From Spirochaetia bacterium (GTDB taxonomy: Bacteria; Spirochaetota; Spirochaetia; Treponematales; Treponemataceae), in NCBI GenBank assembly GCA_900769325.1, contig CAAGGF010000018.1:1-64000 (forward strand): 64,000 nucleotides of DNA, in the 5' to 3' direction. A model generated the notes under the pieces. It was not told the DNA's origin. It did not search any database and saw only the letters and a list, made by a program, of their open reading frames with translations. Of the stretch, positions 1 to 7,364 are shown in pieces (positions within the stretch are counted from its first letter, which is position 1; every line of letters begins with the position of its first letter). Both the position numbers and the translations under genes were made by a program.

Positions 1-5
1 TACGT

Positions 6-64
6 ATTGAATCACGTAAAAATCTAACCCAAAGAGATTCGGTTACTCAAGTAAAAATCTAACC
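6..64 (+). repeat. Left IS end: two tandem transposase-site-like repeats
   Basis: The outer copy (6-29) and inner copy (41-64) both carry GTAAAAATCTAACC after a TCA(A/C) motif, in the same orientation and about 35 bp apart. The arrangement is mirrored at the other end of the element. Confidence 0.85.
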
Positions 65-68
65 GTAA

Positions 69-1271
69 TTATTTAGACCATGGAACTGCCAGAGCGATAA
101 GTTTCGTCTGGAGTTCCTGAGTTCTTTGTAGAAGTGTTTCCAGATCTAAAGCATTTTTTCTACGCCTGAGTTCCTGCTTTGCTTCTTCTGGAAGTGACTC
201 ACATTCTATCAGCCGTGTGTACGGAGTTTTGGCATCATCATATTTTTTAGTTACCTTTGCGTCAATCCTTTCTTTTTTCTGGATTTTCATCGAAGGAAAA
301 AAATAGTTTACCAGCAGATTATAGATTTCATAAAGCTCTGCCATTACAGCCCTCGCTTCTTCACCTTCAAAACGATAATATCCGACGATTCTTCGAACCA
401 CGCTGTCATTCTTCTGTTCGACATAACAGTTGTCATTTTTCCTGTAAGGCCGGCTTCTTGTGAACTCTACATGATTTTCCTGACACCATCCAAGAAGCTG
501 TGTATTCTTCAGTTCGCTTCCGTTGTCACTGTCCAGCCCTTTCATCTGGAACGGAAGTTTTTTCTTTACATCATCAACAGCTTCTTTTACCCAACGCTGT
601 GCCTTGTTCAGTAAAGCTCTGTTTTCCGTCCAGCCTGAAAATACATCTGTAAGTGTCAGGGTAGATATATATTGTCCTTCAGTGCTCATTCCGCAGTTTG
701 CGACGGTATCAGCTTCAAAGAAGCCCGGTTCCAGTGTGTCCCATTGAAAATACACGCGGATTGGAATCAGCTTATTCAGGTTTTTAGCCGGCCGTGTTGT
801 AGAGATTCCACGAATGCTGTATTTTGAAATCTCTGGGCTTATCATTCTTCCAATTGTTGCACTTGAGATTTTTGAGAGCTTATGTTTCATTTCTTCGCTG
901 TAGCCGAATTTTGTAGAAAAGTAATCAAGATTGTCACGGATAAAAGAGACGAGTCGTCTTGCGCAGAGAAACATCGAGAAAATCCACAGGCGGACGATTT
1001 CGTCCTTTACATCAGCTCCATAATATTTTACATAGATTCGTTTCTTCCGCTGTTTTGTGATTACCTGCACGGACTTTTTCTCGACGTTGTTGAAGTGCGT
1101 AATTTTTATTTTTGCCGCATTTTTGAGTATGTGAATTGCATACTTTCGGTTATATCCGGTTGTCGCAGTAAACTCGTCTATGATTGTTGACTTCTGCTTT
1201 TTGCCGGCCTTGCAGTATCTTTTAGCCGTTTCTTCCGTCAGTTTCTTTTTTGTTTTCATATCCAATCCCAT
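69..1271 (-). CDS. IS transposase, rve-type DDE integrase fold
   Basis: This 400-residue transposase would cut and rejoin the element ends. The N-terminal 60 residues look like a helical DNA-binding region (a TGYNRKYAIHIL motif near residues 38-49). The catalytic core follows. D188 lies in FEADTV, D249 in DSDNGSE and E285 in CYVEQKND; 35 residues separate the last two, the classical DD35E spacing. The length is normal for rve-type transposases and no frameshift is seen. The start at 1271 is favoured by a GAGGG Shine-Dalgarno just upstream. The gene fills the element and reads away from the neighbouring heptose cassette. The integrase fold is confident; the ISNCY-like subgroup is only an impression from the N-terminus. 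Confidence 0.9.
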   Translation of the reverse strand: MGLDMKTKKKLTEETAKRYCKAGKKQKSTIIDEFTATTGYNRKYAIHILKNAAKIKITHFNNVEKKSVQVITKQRKKRIYVKYYGADVKDEIVRLWIFSMFLCARRLVSFIRDNLDYFSTKFGYSEEMKHKLSKISSATIGRMISPEISKYSIRGISTTRPAKNLNKLIPIRVYFQWDTLEPGFFEADTVANCGMSTEGQYISTLTLTDVFSGWTENRALLNKAQRWVKEAVDDVKKKLPFQMKGLDSDNGSELKNTQLLGWCQENHVEFTRSRPYRKNDNCYVEQKNDSVVRRIVGYYRFEGEEARAVMAELYEIYNLLVNYFFPSMKIQKKERIDAKVTKKYDDAKTPYTRLIECESLPEEAKQELRRRKNALDLETLLQRTQELQTKLIALAVPWSK

Positions 1272-1300
1272 TTTTCAGCCCTCATCAGGCTTCTATTTTG

Positions 1301-1358
1301 GGTTAGATTTTTACTTGATTCACCACTTTTTTTTCGGTTAGATTTAACGTGATTCAAT
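1301..1358 (-). repeat. Right IS end: two tandem transposase-site-like repeats
   Basis: The inner copy (1301-1324) and outer copy (1336-1358) are inverted relative to the left end. They are separated by the same 11 bp gap, giving a spacing of about 34 bp. The outer copy is one A shorter than its left counterpart. Confidence 0.85.
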
Positions 1359-1366
1359 GCGAATTC

Positions 1367-1395
1367 TTGTCATATAGCAAAAATTACATTATAAT
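1367..1395 (+). promoter_or_regulatory. Sigma70-like promoter for hddA, leaderless arrangement
   Basis: TTGTCA (1367-1372), a 17 bp spacer and a perfect TATAAT (1390-1395). Only 10 nt separate the -10 box from the hddA ATG at 1406, so the predicted 5' UTR is about 3-5 nt. The promoter starts 9 bp outside the IS end, so the insertion did not destroy it. Confidence 0.65.
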
Positions 1396-1405
1396 TTCAA
1401 GTATT

Positions 1406-2401
1406 ATGATAATCACACAAACACCATTCCGCATGAGCTTTTTCGGCGGCGGAACAGATTTTTCAGGATTTTTTAATGAACATGGCGGAGCGGTTTTAAG
1501 CACGACTTTCGACAAATATGCGTATGTTACGGTTCGCCATTTACCGCCTTTTTTTGAATACAAAACACACATTACCTATTCAAAAGAAGAAAAAGTAAAC
1601 CAGATTTCAGAAATTCAGCATCCGGCAATCCGAAACGCAATGGAGTGGCTTGACATGCACAAAATCCGCATGACATACGAGGCAGACCTTCCTGCAAGGA
1701 GCGGACTTGGCACTTCTTCAAGTTTTGCAGTCGGGATGTTAAATGCTTTCTACGCCCTCAAAGGAAAATATGCCGACAAGCGTAAGCTCGCAGATGATGC
1801 AATTTACCTTGAACGGGAACTCTGTAAGGAAGCAGGCGGACTTCAAGACCAGATTGCAGCAAGTTTCGGCGGCTTCAACAGAATCGATTTTTCACAGGAC
1901 GGTTATGTCGTAAAGCCTGTAATCATTTCGCCGGAACGCAAAAAACTTTTAAACGACCATTTGATGCTTTTCTTCACGGGATTTTCACGGTTCAGTTCAG
2001 ATATCCAGAAAGGAACTGAAAAATCAATGAAAGACAAGACAAAAGAACTTCTTGAAATGTATCACTTAGTCGATGATGCAGAAAAAATTCTTACAGACAA
2101 GAACACAAGCATTGACGAATTCGGAAAACTCCTTGACTACACATGGAAGTTAAAACGCGGAATCTCAAGCGGAATTTCAACCGGTTCAATCGACGAGCAA
2201 TACGACAAGGCTATCAAAGCCGGAGCACTCGGCGGAAAACTTTTGGGCGCTGGCGGCGGCGGATTTCTTCTATTTTATGTTCCTTTTGAAAAACAGCAGG
2301 CCGTAAAAGATGCCCTAAAAGACCAGATGTATGTTCCTTTTAAATTTGAAAATGACGGTACCAAAGTAATCTACTACGGCCCGGAAGAATACGAAGAATA
2401 G
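1406..2401 (+). CDS. hddA: D-glycero-alpha-D-manno-heptose-7-phosphate kinase
   Basis: A GHMP-superfamily sugar kinase that would phosphorylate C1 of D-glycero-D-manno-heptose 7-phosphate, the second step toward GDP-heptose. GHMP motif 1 (SFFGGGTDF) lies near residues 10-18. The ATP loop (ARSGLGTSSSFAVG) is near residues 96-109. Motif 3 (GGKLLGAGGGGF) is near residues 275-286. The length of 331 residues is usual for HddA. I chose the ATG at 1406 rather than the upstream in-frame 1349 start because MIITQTPFR is the canonical family N-terminus and the upstream codons overlap the IS end and the promoter. No Shine-Dalgarno precedes it. Followed after 32 nt by gmhA, which supports the pathway call. 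A fucokinase-type GHMP enzyme is the main alternative. Confidence 0.88.
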   Translation: MIITQTPFRMSFFGGGTDFSGFFNEHGGAVLSTTFDKYAYVTVRHLPPFFEYKTHITYSKEEKVNQISEIQHPAIRNAMEWLDMHKIRMTYEADLPARSGLGTSSSFAVGMLNAFYALKGKYADKRKLADDAIYLERELCKEAGGLQDQIAASFGGFNRIDFSQDGYVVKPVIISPERKKLLNDHLMLFFTGFSRFSSDIQKGTEKSMKDKTKELLEMYHLVDDAEKILTDKNTSIDEFGKLLDYTWKLKRGISSGISTGSIDEQYDKAIKAGALGGKLLGAGGGGFLLFYVPFEKQQAVKDALKDQMYVPFKFENDGTKVIYYGPEEYEE

Positions 2402-2433
2402 TTTGCAATTGCGAAAAAAACAGTGAGGATAAT

Positions 2434-3066
2434 ATGAAATATATTGACCAGCTTATTGAACGATACCCAAGTCTCAGTGTCTGCAAAAAAGACATTGAAG
2501 ATGCGGCAAATACATTGATTGAATCATTCAAAAACGGCGGAAAACTTTTAGTTGCAGGAAACGGTGGCTCTTGTGCAGACAGTGACCACATTACAGGCGA
2601 ATTATTAAAATCGTTCTGCAAAAAACGCACGCCCTCAGAGGATTTTATAAACCAGATTAAAGAAATCGACGAAGAAACCGGCTCTTACCTTTCAGACAAA
2701 CTTCAGGGCTCTCTTCCTGCCATCGCATTAACGAACAACACCGCTTTAATGACGGCAAGTTTAAACGATGTAGACGGAAACGTGATGTTTGCCCAGCAGG
2801 TAAACGGCTTCGGAAAAAAAGGCGATGTTTTCCTTGGAATTTCAACTTCAGGTAACTCAAAAGACATCGTTTACCCGACGGTTGTAGCAAAGGCAAAAGG
2901 ACTAAAAACAATTGCCCTCACAGGAAAAAACGGCGGAAAACTAAAGAACCTTGCAGACATTTCAATCGTAGTTCCGCAAAACGAAACCTTTATGATTCAG
3001 GAACTTCACCTTCCTGTATACCACGCCCTTTGCCTTGAAATCGAAGAATATTTTTGGAAGGAATAG
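2434..3066 (+). CDS. gmhA: Sedoheptulose-7-phosphate isomerase (SIS domain)
   Basis: GmhA converts sedoheptulose 7-phosphate to D-glycero-D-manno-heptose 7-phosphate, the first step of heptose-nucleotide synthesis. The 210 residues form one SIS domain. The sugar-phosphate loop is VAGNGGSCADSDHI near residues 40-53, followed by GELLKSF, which holds the likely catalytic glutamate. A second phosphate loop, GISTSGNSKDI, lies near residues 134-144. The C-terminal IQELHLPVYHALC stretch carries the family histidine. The start at 2434 has a good GTGAGGA Shine-Dalgarno. It follows hddA by 32 nt and probably shares its transcript. The next pathway gene is separated by a palindromic repeat, which may have inserted into the operon. 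Confidence 0.9.
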   Translation: MKYIDQLIERYPSLSVCKKDIEDAANTLIESFKNGGKLLVAGNGGSCADSDHITGELLKSFCKKRTPSEDFINQIKEIDEETGSYLSDKLQGSLPAIALTNNTALMTASLNDVDGNVMFAQQVNGFGKKGDVFLGISTSGNSKDIVYPTVVAKAKGLKTIALTGKNGGKLKNLADISIVVPQNETFMIQELHLPVYHALCLEIEEYFWKE

Positions 3067-3102
3067 AGTTGAGAAGTGCTGTCTCAAATGTACAGTTCAT
3101 AC

Positions 3103-3246
3103 TGTCATTCCGAACTCGATTCGGAATCCCACTGATAGGTCTTTACAACCGTTAGTGGGATGCTGATGCCCCAGGCACGCGAGTGCCGCGTTAAATAATT
3201 TCCTTAAGGCAAACGCCCTTGTGGCGTAAACTAGTTCAGCATGACA
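3103..3246. repeat. Palindromic intergenic mobile repeat (MITE-like)
   Basis: The left end TGTCATTCCGAACT is matched by an inverted right end (TGTCATGCTGAACT read on the other strand), 12 of 14 positions identical. Inside are nested hairpins around CCCACTGATAGGT and its near-complement at about 3150-3160, and GC-rich stems at about 3174-3188 and 3209-3226. There is no ORF. It sits between gmhA and hddC and matches the general style of palindromic repeats scattered in many genomes. A 14 bp copy of its left end recurs at 4657. Genome-wide copy number cannot be seen here. Confidence 0.75.
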
Positions 3247-3292
3247 AATGTGTCCAGATTACACAGCCTTTTGTTTTTTAAGGGAGCATTAT

Positions 3293-4627
3293 ATGAAAGC
3301 AATAATTATGGCAGGCGGAATGGGAACCCGCATTCAAAGTGTTAGGAGCGATGTTCCAAAACCGATGATTGAAATCTGCGGAAAGCCTATTCTCCAGTAT
3401 CAGATTGAAAACCTTAAAACGTGCGGACTTACTGACATTACGCTTGTAACCGGGCATTTAGGAAATGTTATAAAGGAATACTTTGAAGACGGTTCAAAAT
3501 TCGGTGTAAAAATCTCTTATTTTGAAGAAAAAACTTCTTTAGGAACGGCCGGTGCCCTTGTAAAAATGCTTCCTGAAAATGCCGATACTTCATTCTGTCC
3601 TACTGTTTTAACTGAAGACTTTCTTCTTTTGTGTGGCGATGTAATTTTTGACATAGATTTCAACCGTTTTATTGCATTCCACAAAGAGCATAAAGCCTGG
3701 GCAAGTCTTCTTTCGCACCCGAACGGACATCCTTACGATTCATCACTTCTTGTAACAGAAACGCTCCCTCCCAAAGAAAAAGGCTCAAATCCAGTCGAAA
3801 CAAATAAAGTTGTTTCATGGCTTTCAAAAGAAGACGAAAGAAAATACTACAGAAATCTTGTAAACGCAGGACTTGAAATAATTTCCCCGGAACTTCTCCG
3901 CTTTACGATGAAAACTTTTGTTCCCCGCCACCCGGAAACACCGGAAAAAATCGACCTTGACAGGGATATTTTAAAACCAAACATTAAAACCGGAAAAATA
4001 TTTTCGTATAAATCACCAGAATACATAAAGGACATGGGAACTCCCGACCGCTACTACGAAACAGAAAGCGACATCAAAAGCGGAAAAGTTCATTCACGAA
4101 ATTTAAGCCAAAAACAAAAAGCTGTATTCTTAGACCGCGATGGAACGATAAACAAAGCAAACGGCTTTATAACAAAACCGGAACAGTTTGAACTTCTTCC
4201 GGGAGTCTGTGAGGCAGTCAAAAAAATCAACAAATCAGGCTACCTTGCAATCGTCATTACAAATCAGCCGGTAATAGCACGGGGCGACTGCACTTTTGAA
4301 GAGTTGCAGGAAATCCACAATAAAATGGAAACCGAACTCGGAAAAGAAGGTGCATATCTGGACGCAATTTATTTCTGCCCGCACCACACAGACAAAGGCT
4401 TTCCGGGAGAAAGACCCGAATACAAATGCAACTGTAACTGCCGAAAACCAAACGCTGGGCTTATCTTACAAGCTGCAAAAGATTTTAACATCGATCTTGC
4501 AGAAAGTTACATGATTGGCGACAGCGAAAATGACATAAAGGCTGGAAAAAACGCAGGATGCAGGGAAAGCATTCTAGTTTCTAAAGAAAATCCTCTCAAA
4601 AAAGTAACGGATACTATTTTCGCTTAA
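3293..4627 (+). CDS. hddC-gmhB: Fusion: heptose-1-phosphate guanylyltransferase + heptose-1,7-bisphosphate phosphatase
   Basis: This 444-residue protein joins two pathway enzymes. Residues 1 to about 260 are a sugar nucleotidyltransferase (AGGMGTRIQS at 7-16, then KPMIEICGKP) resembling HddC, which makes GDP-heptose from heptose 1-phosphate. Residues 277-444 are a GmhB-type HAD phosphatase. It has the nucleophile motif FLDRDGTIN, VITNQP, a zinc-type CPHH plus CNCNCRKPN cysteine cluster, and GDSENDIKAG. It would remove the 7-phosphate from the bisphosphate made by HddA, so both remaining reactions sit in one chain. The ATG at 3293 has an AAGGGAG Shine-Dalgarno 6 nt upstream; the upstream in-frame 3248 start would add 15 unrelated residues. 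The GDP rather than ADP specificity is inferred from HddA as a partner. Confidence 0.85.
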   Translation: MKAIIMAGGMGTRIQSVRSDVPKPMIEICGKPILQYQIENLKTCGLTDITLVTGHLGNVIKEYFEDGSKFGVKISYFEEKTSLGTAGALVKMLPENADTSFCPTVLTEDFLLLCGDVIFDIDFNRFIAFHKEHKAWASLLSHPNGHPYDSSLLVTETLPPKEKGSNPVETNKVVSWLSKEDERKYYRNLVNAGLEIISPELLRFTMKTFVPRHPETPEKIDLDRDILKPNIKTGKIFSYKSPEYIKDMGTPDRYYETESDIKSGKVHSRNLSQKQKAVFLDRDGTINKANGFITKPEQFELLPGVCEAVKKINKSGYLAIVITNQPVIARGDCTFEELQEIHNKMETELGKEGAYLDAIYFCPHHTDKGFPGERPEYKCNCNCRKPNAGLILQAAKDFNIDLAESYMIGDSENDIKAGKNAGCRESILVSKENPLKKVTDTIFA

Positions 4628-4656
4628 AAAAGCTTAAGTCATTCTAAACGAAAACT

Positions 4657-4670
4657 TGTCATTCCGAACT
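4657..4670. repeat. Truncated copy of the palindromic repeat end
   Basis: TGTCATTCCGAACT is identical to the first 14 bp of the repeat at 3103. It lies 30 bp past the hddC-gmhB stop, with no matching right end. It may be a decayed copy or an excision remnant. Confidence 0.5.
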
Positions 4671-4685
4671 TGTCTTTAAAATTCT

Positions 4686-5006
4686 TTATTTTTGATTCAA
4701 AAGGTCTGTGCGGTCGTTTATCTGGGTGTCGAGTTCTTTTATTTCGTCTAAAATTTTAGAAACTTCCTCTTCCGAGCGGGAAATGGATTCTGCATTTTCT
4801 GTGTAGAATTTTTTTTCTGCATAAACGCCGAGTTTTGAAACTGCATTTTTTCTTTTTGACTTTAACTGCATGATTTCAATTTTTAAAACGCTTTTATCAC
4901 CGAATTTTTGAATTGCGTTTCCAGCTTTAGAAAAAGCATCTTTTGAAGAAACGACAACTTTATCCATTACATCTTTAGCTTTTTCTTTTGCTTCTTCCAT
5001 TTCCAT
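4686..5006 (-). CDS. Small helical, charged protein of unknown function
   Basis: A 106-residue soluble protein made almost entirely of charged, probably coiled-coil helices (for example SRSEEEVSKILDEIKELDTQ near residues 77-96). No signal peptide or membrane segment is present. I chose the ATG at 5006 over the longer start at 5036 because a strong GGAGG lies 8 nt upstream of it. It is transcribed convergently with the heptose cassette and divergently from the TPR gene at 5238. No function is assigned; a structural or chaperone-like role would be a guess. Confidence 0.7.
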   Translation of the reverse strand: MEMEEAKEKAKDVMDKVVVSSKDAFSKAGNAIQKFGDKSVLKIEIMQLKSKRKNAVSKLGVYAEKKFYTENAESISRSEEEVSKILDEIKELDTQINDRTDLLNQK

Positions 5007-5237
5007 AATAACCTCCGAAATGAAGCATAACTCCATTTTTGTTCTAAAATTTATTATTCTATTCTTAATTTAAATATATACTGAAGATTTACAGAATTCA
5101 AGTTTTATTATTCTTTAAAACAGAAACTTTTAAATCTTTCAAAAAAGACTGTAAAAATTTCTGTTTTTGTATTAAAATATAAAAAATAAAAATCAAAAGA
5201 TTCTTAAAATTTTCAGGCTATCTTAAAGGATTTATTC

Positions 5238-6599
5238 ATGGGCATCATAATTTTAATCGCAGTTACAGCAGTTATCGTTGTTACGCTTCTTCTTTTAGTA
5301 ATTAAAATGCTTGCATCCCCAAAAAAAACTGATTCAATCAGGAAACTTTTAAAACAGGGAAAAACTCAGTCTGCAATCAAACTTGCAAAACAGATTATCG
5401 CAAAAAATCCAAAAGACTATAAAGCACATTACTACCTTGGACGCGCTTACATTCAGGATAACAGAGCAGAACTTGCCCTTATGGAATTCAAATTCGTAAA
5501 TGAAAACGCACTGTTCGGTGAAGAATTAAAAGAAATTCCATTCCGAAAAGAACTTGCCGCAATGTACAGAAAATTCAATCAGAATGAAGAAGCACTTCGG
5601 GAACTTCTTCTCCTTACAAAACTTGACCCGAACGATTCTGATGTTTATTTTCAGGCTGGCGAAATTCTTCTGAATGCCGGCAAACTCGAAAACGCAATCG
5701 GCTTTTTCAGAAAATGCGTAAAAATCGACAAACGAAATGCAAAGGCCTACGCAGAAATCGGAAAAATTCTCTACAAGGCAAAACAATACAAAGATGCCAA
5801 GCGGGAACTTGACTATGCTCTTTCCCTCAATTCAGAAAATTATGTATGCCACTATTACATCGGAAAAATCTTAAAAGAAGCAAAAGAATATGCAGGAGCG
5901 GTAAAATCTTTTGAAAAAGCACAAAGAGACCCGGAATATAAACAAAAAGCACTCATCGAAAGGGCAACCTGCTATATGAGTGCAAACCGCTACGACAACG
6001 CCCAAATCGACCTTCTGCGTGCAATCGAATCCGATAAAGAAAATGTAAAAAACGAAACTCTCCACGCAAGGTATTTTCTCGCACTCTGCTATGAAAAAAA
6101 CAGACAAATCGACAAGGCAATCGAACAATGGGAAGCAATATATAGAAGAAACCGAAGTTTCCGTGATGTTGCCGCAAAACTTACAGAATATAAAGAACTT
6201 CAGACAAACGATGCAATGAAAGATTATCTTACAGCCTCTGACCAAGAATTTTCTGAAATGTGCAAAAAACTCGTCCTTCCGCATTTTAACCTTGCAGCCC
6301 AGCAGACAGAAATTCAAAAATACGGAGTTCAGATTTTTGCAACTGAAAATTCAAAAGGTTCATGGCGGGAACAGAGAAAACCTGTATTCGTCGTACGCTG
6401 CTACAGAAATCCAGACCCGCTTGAAGACTCTGCAGTGCGGGATACCCTCGACAAAGTAAAATCTTTAAACGGAACAAAAGCGATTATCTGTTCAAGTTCT
6501 GGTTTTACAAGGTCGGCAATTTCTTTTGCAGAAAACAGACAGATTGAACTAATTGGAAAAGAAAAACTTGAAAAAATTCTTGCTGCAAACGAAAAATAA
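5238..6599 (+). CDS. Membrane-anchored TPR protein with degenerate Mrr-like C-terminal domain
   Basis: A 453-residue protein with three parts. Residues 3-24 are one hydrophobic helix that would anchor it in the inner membrane. About residues 40-330 are TPR-like helical repeats (for example YKAHYYLGRAYIQDNRAELA). About residues 360-450 resemble the Mrr restriction-endonuclease fold, with FVVRCYRN where active enzymes usually have a VQCKR-type strand, then IICSSSGFTRSAISFAENRQ and IELIGKEKL. The catalytic lysine position appears to be Y, so nuclease activity is doubtful and the domain may only bind. An AAGGA Shine-Dalgarno precedes the ATG. The metallophosphoesterase gene follows after 12 nt, so they are probably co-transcribed. 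The TPR call is firm; the Mrr resemblance is by eye. Confidence 0.75.
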   Translation: MGIIILIAVTAVIVVTLLLLVIKMLASPKKTDSIRKLLKQGKTQSAIKLAKQIIAKNPKDYKAHYYLGRAYIQDNRAELALMEFKFVNENALFGEELKEIPFRKELAAMYRKFNQNEEALRELLLLTKLDPNDSDVYFQAGEILLNAGKLENAIGFFRKCVKIDKRNAKAYAEIGKILYKAKQYKDAKRELDYALSLNSENYVCHYYIGKILKEAKEYAGAVKSFEKAQRDPEYKQKALIERATCYMSANRYDNAQIDLLRAIESDKENVKNETLHARYFLALCYEKNRQIDKAIEQWEAIYRRNRSFRDVAAKLTEYKELQTNDAMKDYLTASDQEFSEMCKKLVLPHFNLAAQQTEIQKYGVQIFATENSKGSWREQRKPVFVVRCYRNPDPLEDSAVRDTLDKVKSLNGTKAIICSSSGFTRSAISFAENRQIELIGKEKLEKILAANEK

Positions 6600-6611
6600 A
6601 AGGCAACCAAA

Positions 6612-7364
6612 ATGAAAATCCTGTGTATTTCCGATGCAATAGATCCTCTAATCTACAGCAACAACGCAAAGAAGAATTTTCCTGACATAGATTTGATTCT
6701 GTGTGCAGGAGACCTTCCTATGGATTATGTAGAATTTGCAGTCAGCATGCTCAATAAACCTACATATTTCATATTCGGAAATCACGATTTAAAAGACTAC
6801 AAATACTACCACGGAAAACATTATTCAAACACACTTGAAATGAACATTTCCGCCGCCTCGCGGGGAGCAGTTTATACAGGATTCAAAGTGCTTGAAATTC
6901 CAGATTTTAAAATTCCGCATCAAAAAAACAAAATGCCTACCCCGCTTTTAATTGCAGGTGCCTCAGGTTCTTTTAAATACAATAACGGTTTAAATCAATA
7001 TTCAAACGCACAGATGAACTTAAAGCTCATCAAAATGATTCCAAAACTGATTTTAAACAAAATTAAATACGGCCGCTACTTGGACATTTTTCTGACGCAC
7101 TCTCCGCCGTATAAAATTCACGATAAAGAAGATTTATGCCACAGAGGTTTTGAATGTTTTGGATGGTTCATAAAAAAATTCAAGCCAAAATATATGATTC
7201 ACGGACACATTCACCTCTATGACCAAAGGGAAGAAAGAATTACTCAAGTTGAGGAAACTACAATCGTAAATGCTTACGCACATTATGTCCTCGACTATGA
7301 AAATCTTTCGGAAATTACAAAAAAATTTAAAAACAAGGATAGAGTAAATGATGACAAGAACTGA
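6612..7364 (+). CDS. Calcineurin-like metallophosphoesterase
   Basis: A 250-residue cytoplasmic phosphoesterase. Metal-binding motifs appear in order: SDAIDP (residues 7-12), AGDLP (near 32-36), FGNHD (near 55-59), THSPP (near 162-166) and HGHIH (near 197-201). Motif I has D-x-x-D instead of the usual D-x-H, a variant I associate with a subfamily whose N-terminus reads SDxxDPxIYS. The substrate is unknown. It lies 12 nt after the TPR/Mrr gene, and its last 17 nt overlap the start of the ParB-like gene, so translation of the two is likely coupled. The superfamily is certain, the role is not. Confidence 0.85.
   Translation: MKILCISDAIDPLIYSNNAKKNFPDIDLILCAGDLPMDYVEFAVSMLNKPTYFIFGNHDLKDYKYYHGKHYSNTLEMNISAASRGAVYTGFKVLEIPDFKIPHQKNKMPTPLLIAGASGSFKYNNGLNQYSNAQMNLKLIKMIPKLILNKIKYGRYLDIFLTHSPPYKIHDKEDLCHRGFECFGWFIKKFKPKYMIHGHIHLYDQREERITQVEETTIVNAYAHYVLDYENLSEITKKFKNKDRVNDDKN

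Larger units (their letters stand above)
6..1358 (-). mobile_element. Complete insertion sequence (DD35E, ISNCY-like) with doubled terminal repeats
   Basis: A single transposase gene is enclosed by inverted terminal repeats. The outer left copy (6-29) and outer right copy (1336-1358) share TTGAATCACGT and AAATCTAACC, with one A missing on the right. An inner copy lies 11 bp inside each outer one (41-64 and 1301-1324). Only 5 bp of left flank are in the window, and they do not match the right flank, so no target duplication of up to 5 bp is seen. Both ends and the ORF are intact, so the element could be active. The family name is inferred from the protein style only. Confidence 0.88.

Noticed and set aside
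1..1362. Target-site duplication of the IS
   Set aside because: Only 5 bp of left flank are present and they do not match the right flank, so none can be claimed.
5871..6317. 148-residue antisense frame, Phe and Cys rich
   Set aside because: It is a shadow of the Lys/Glu-rich TPR gene on the opposite strand.
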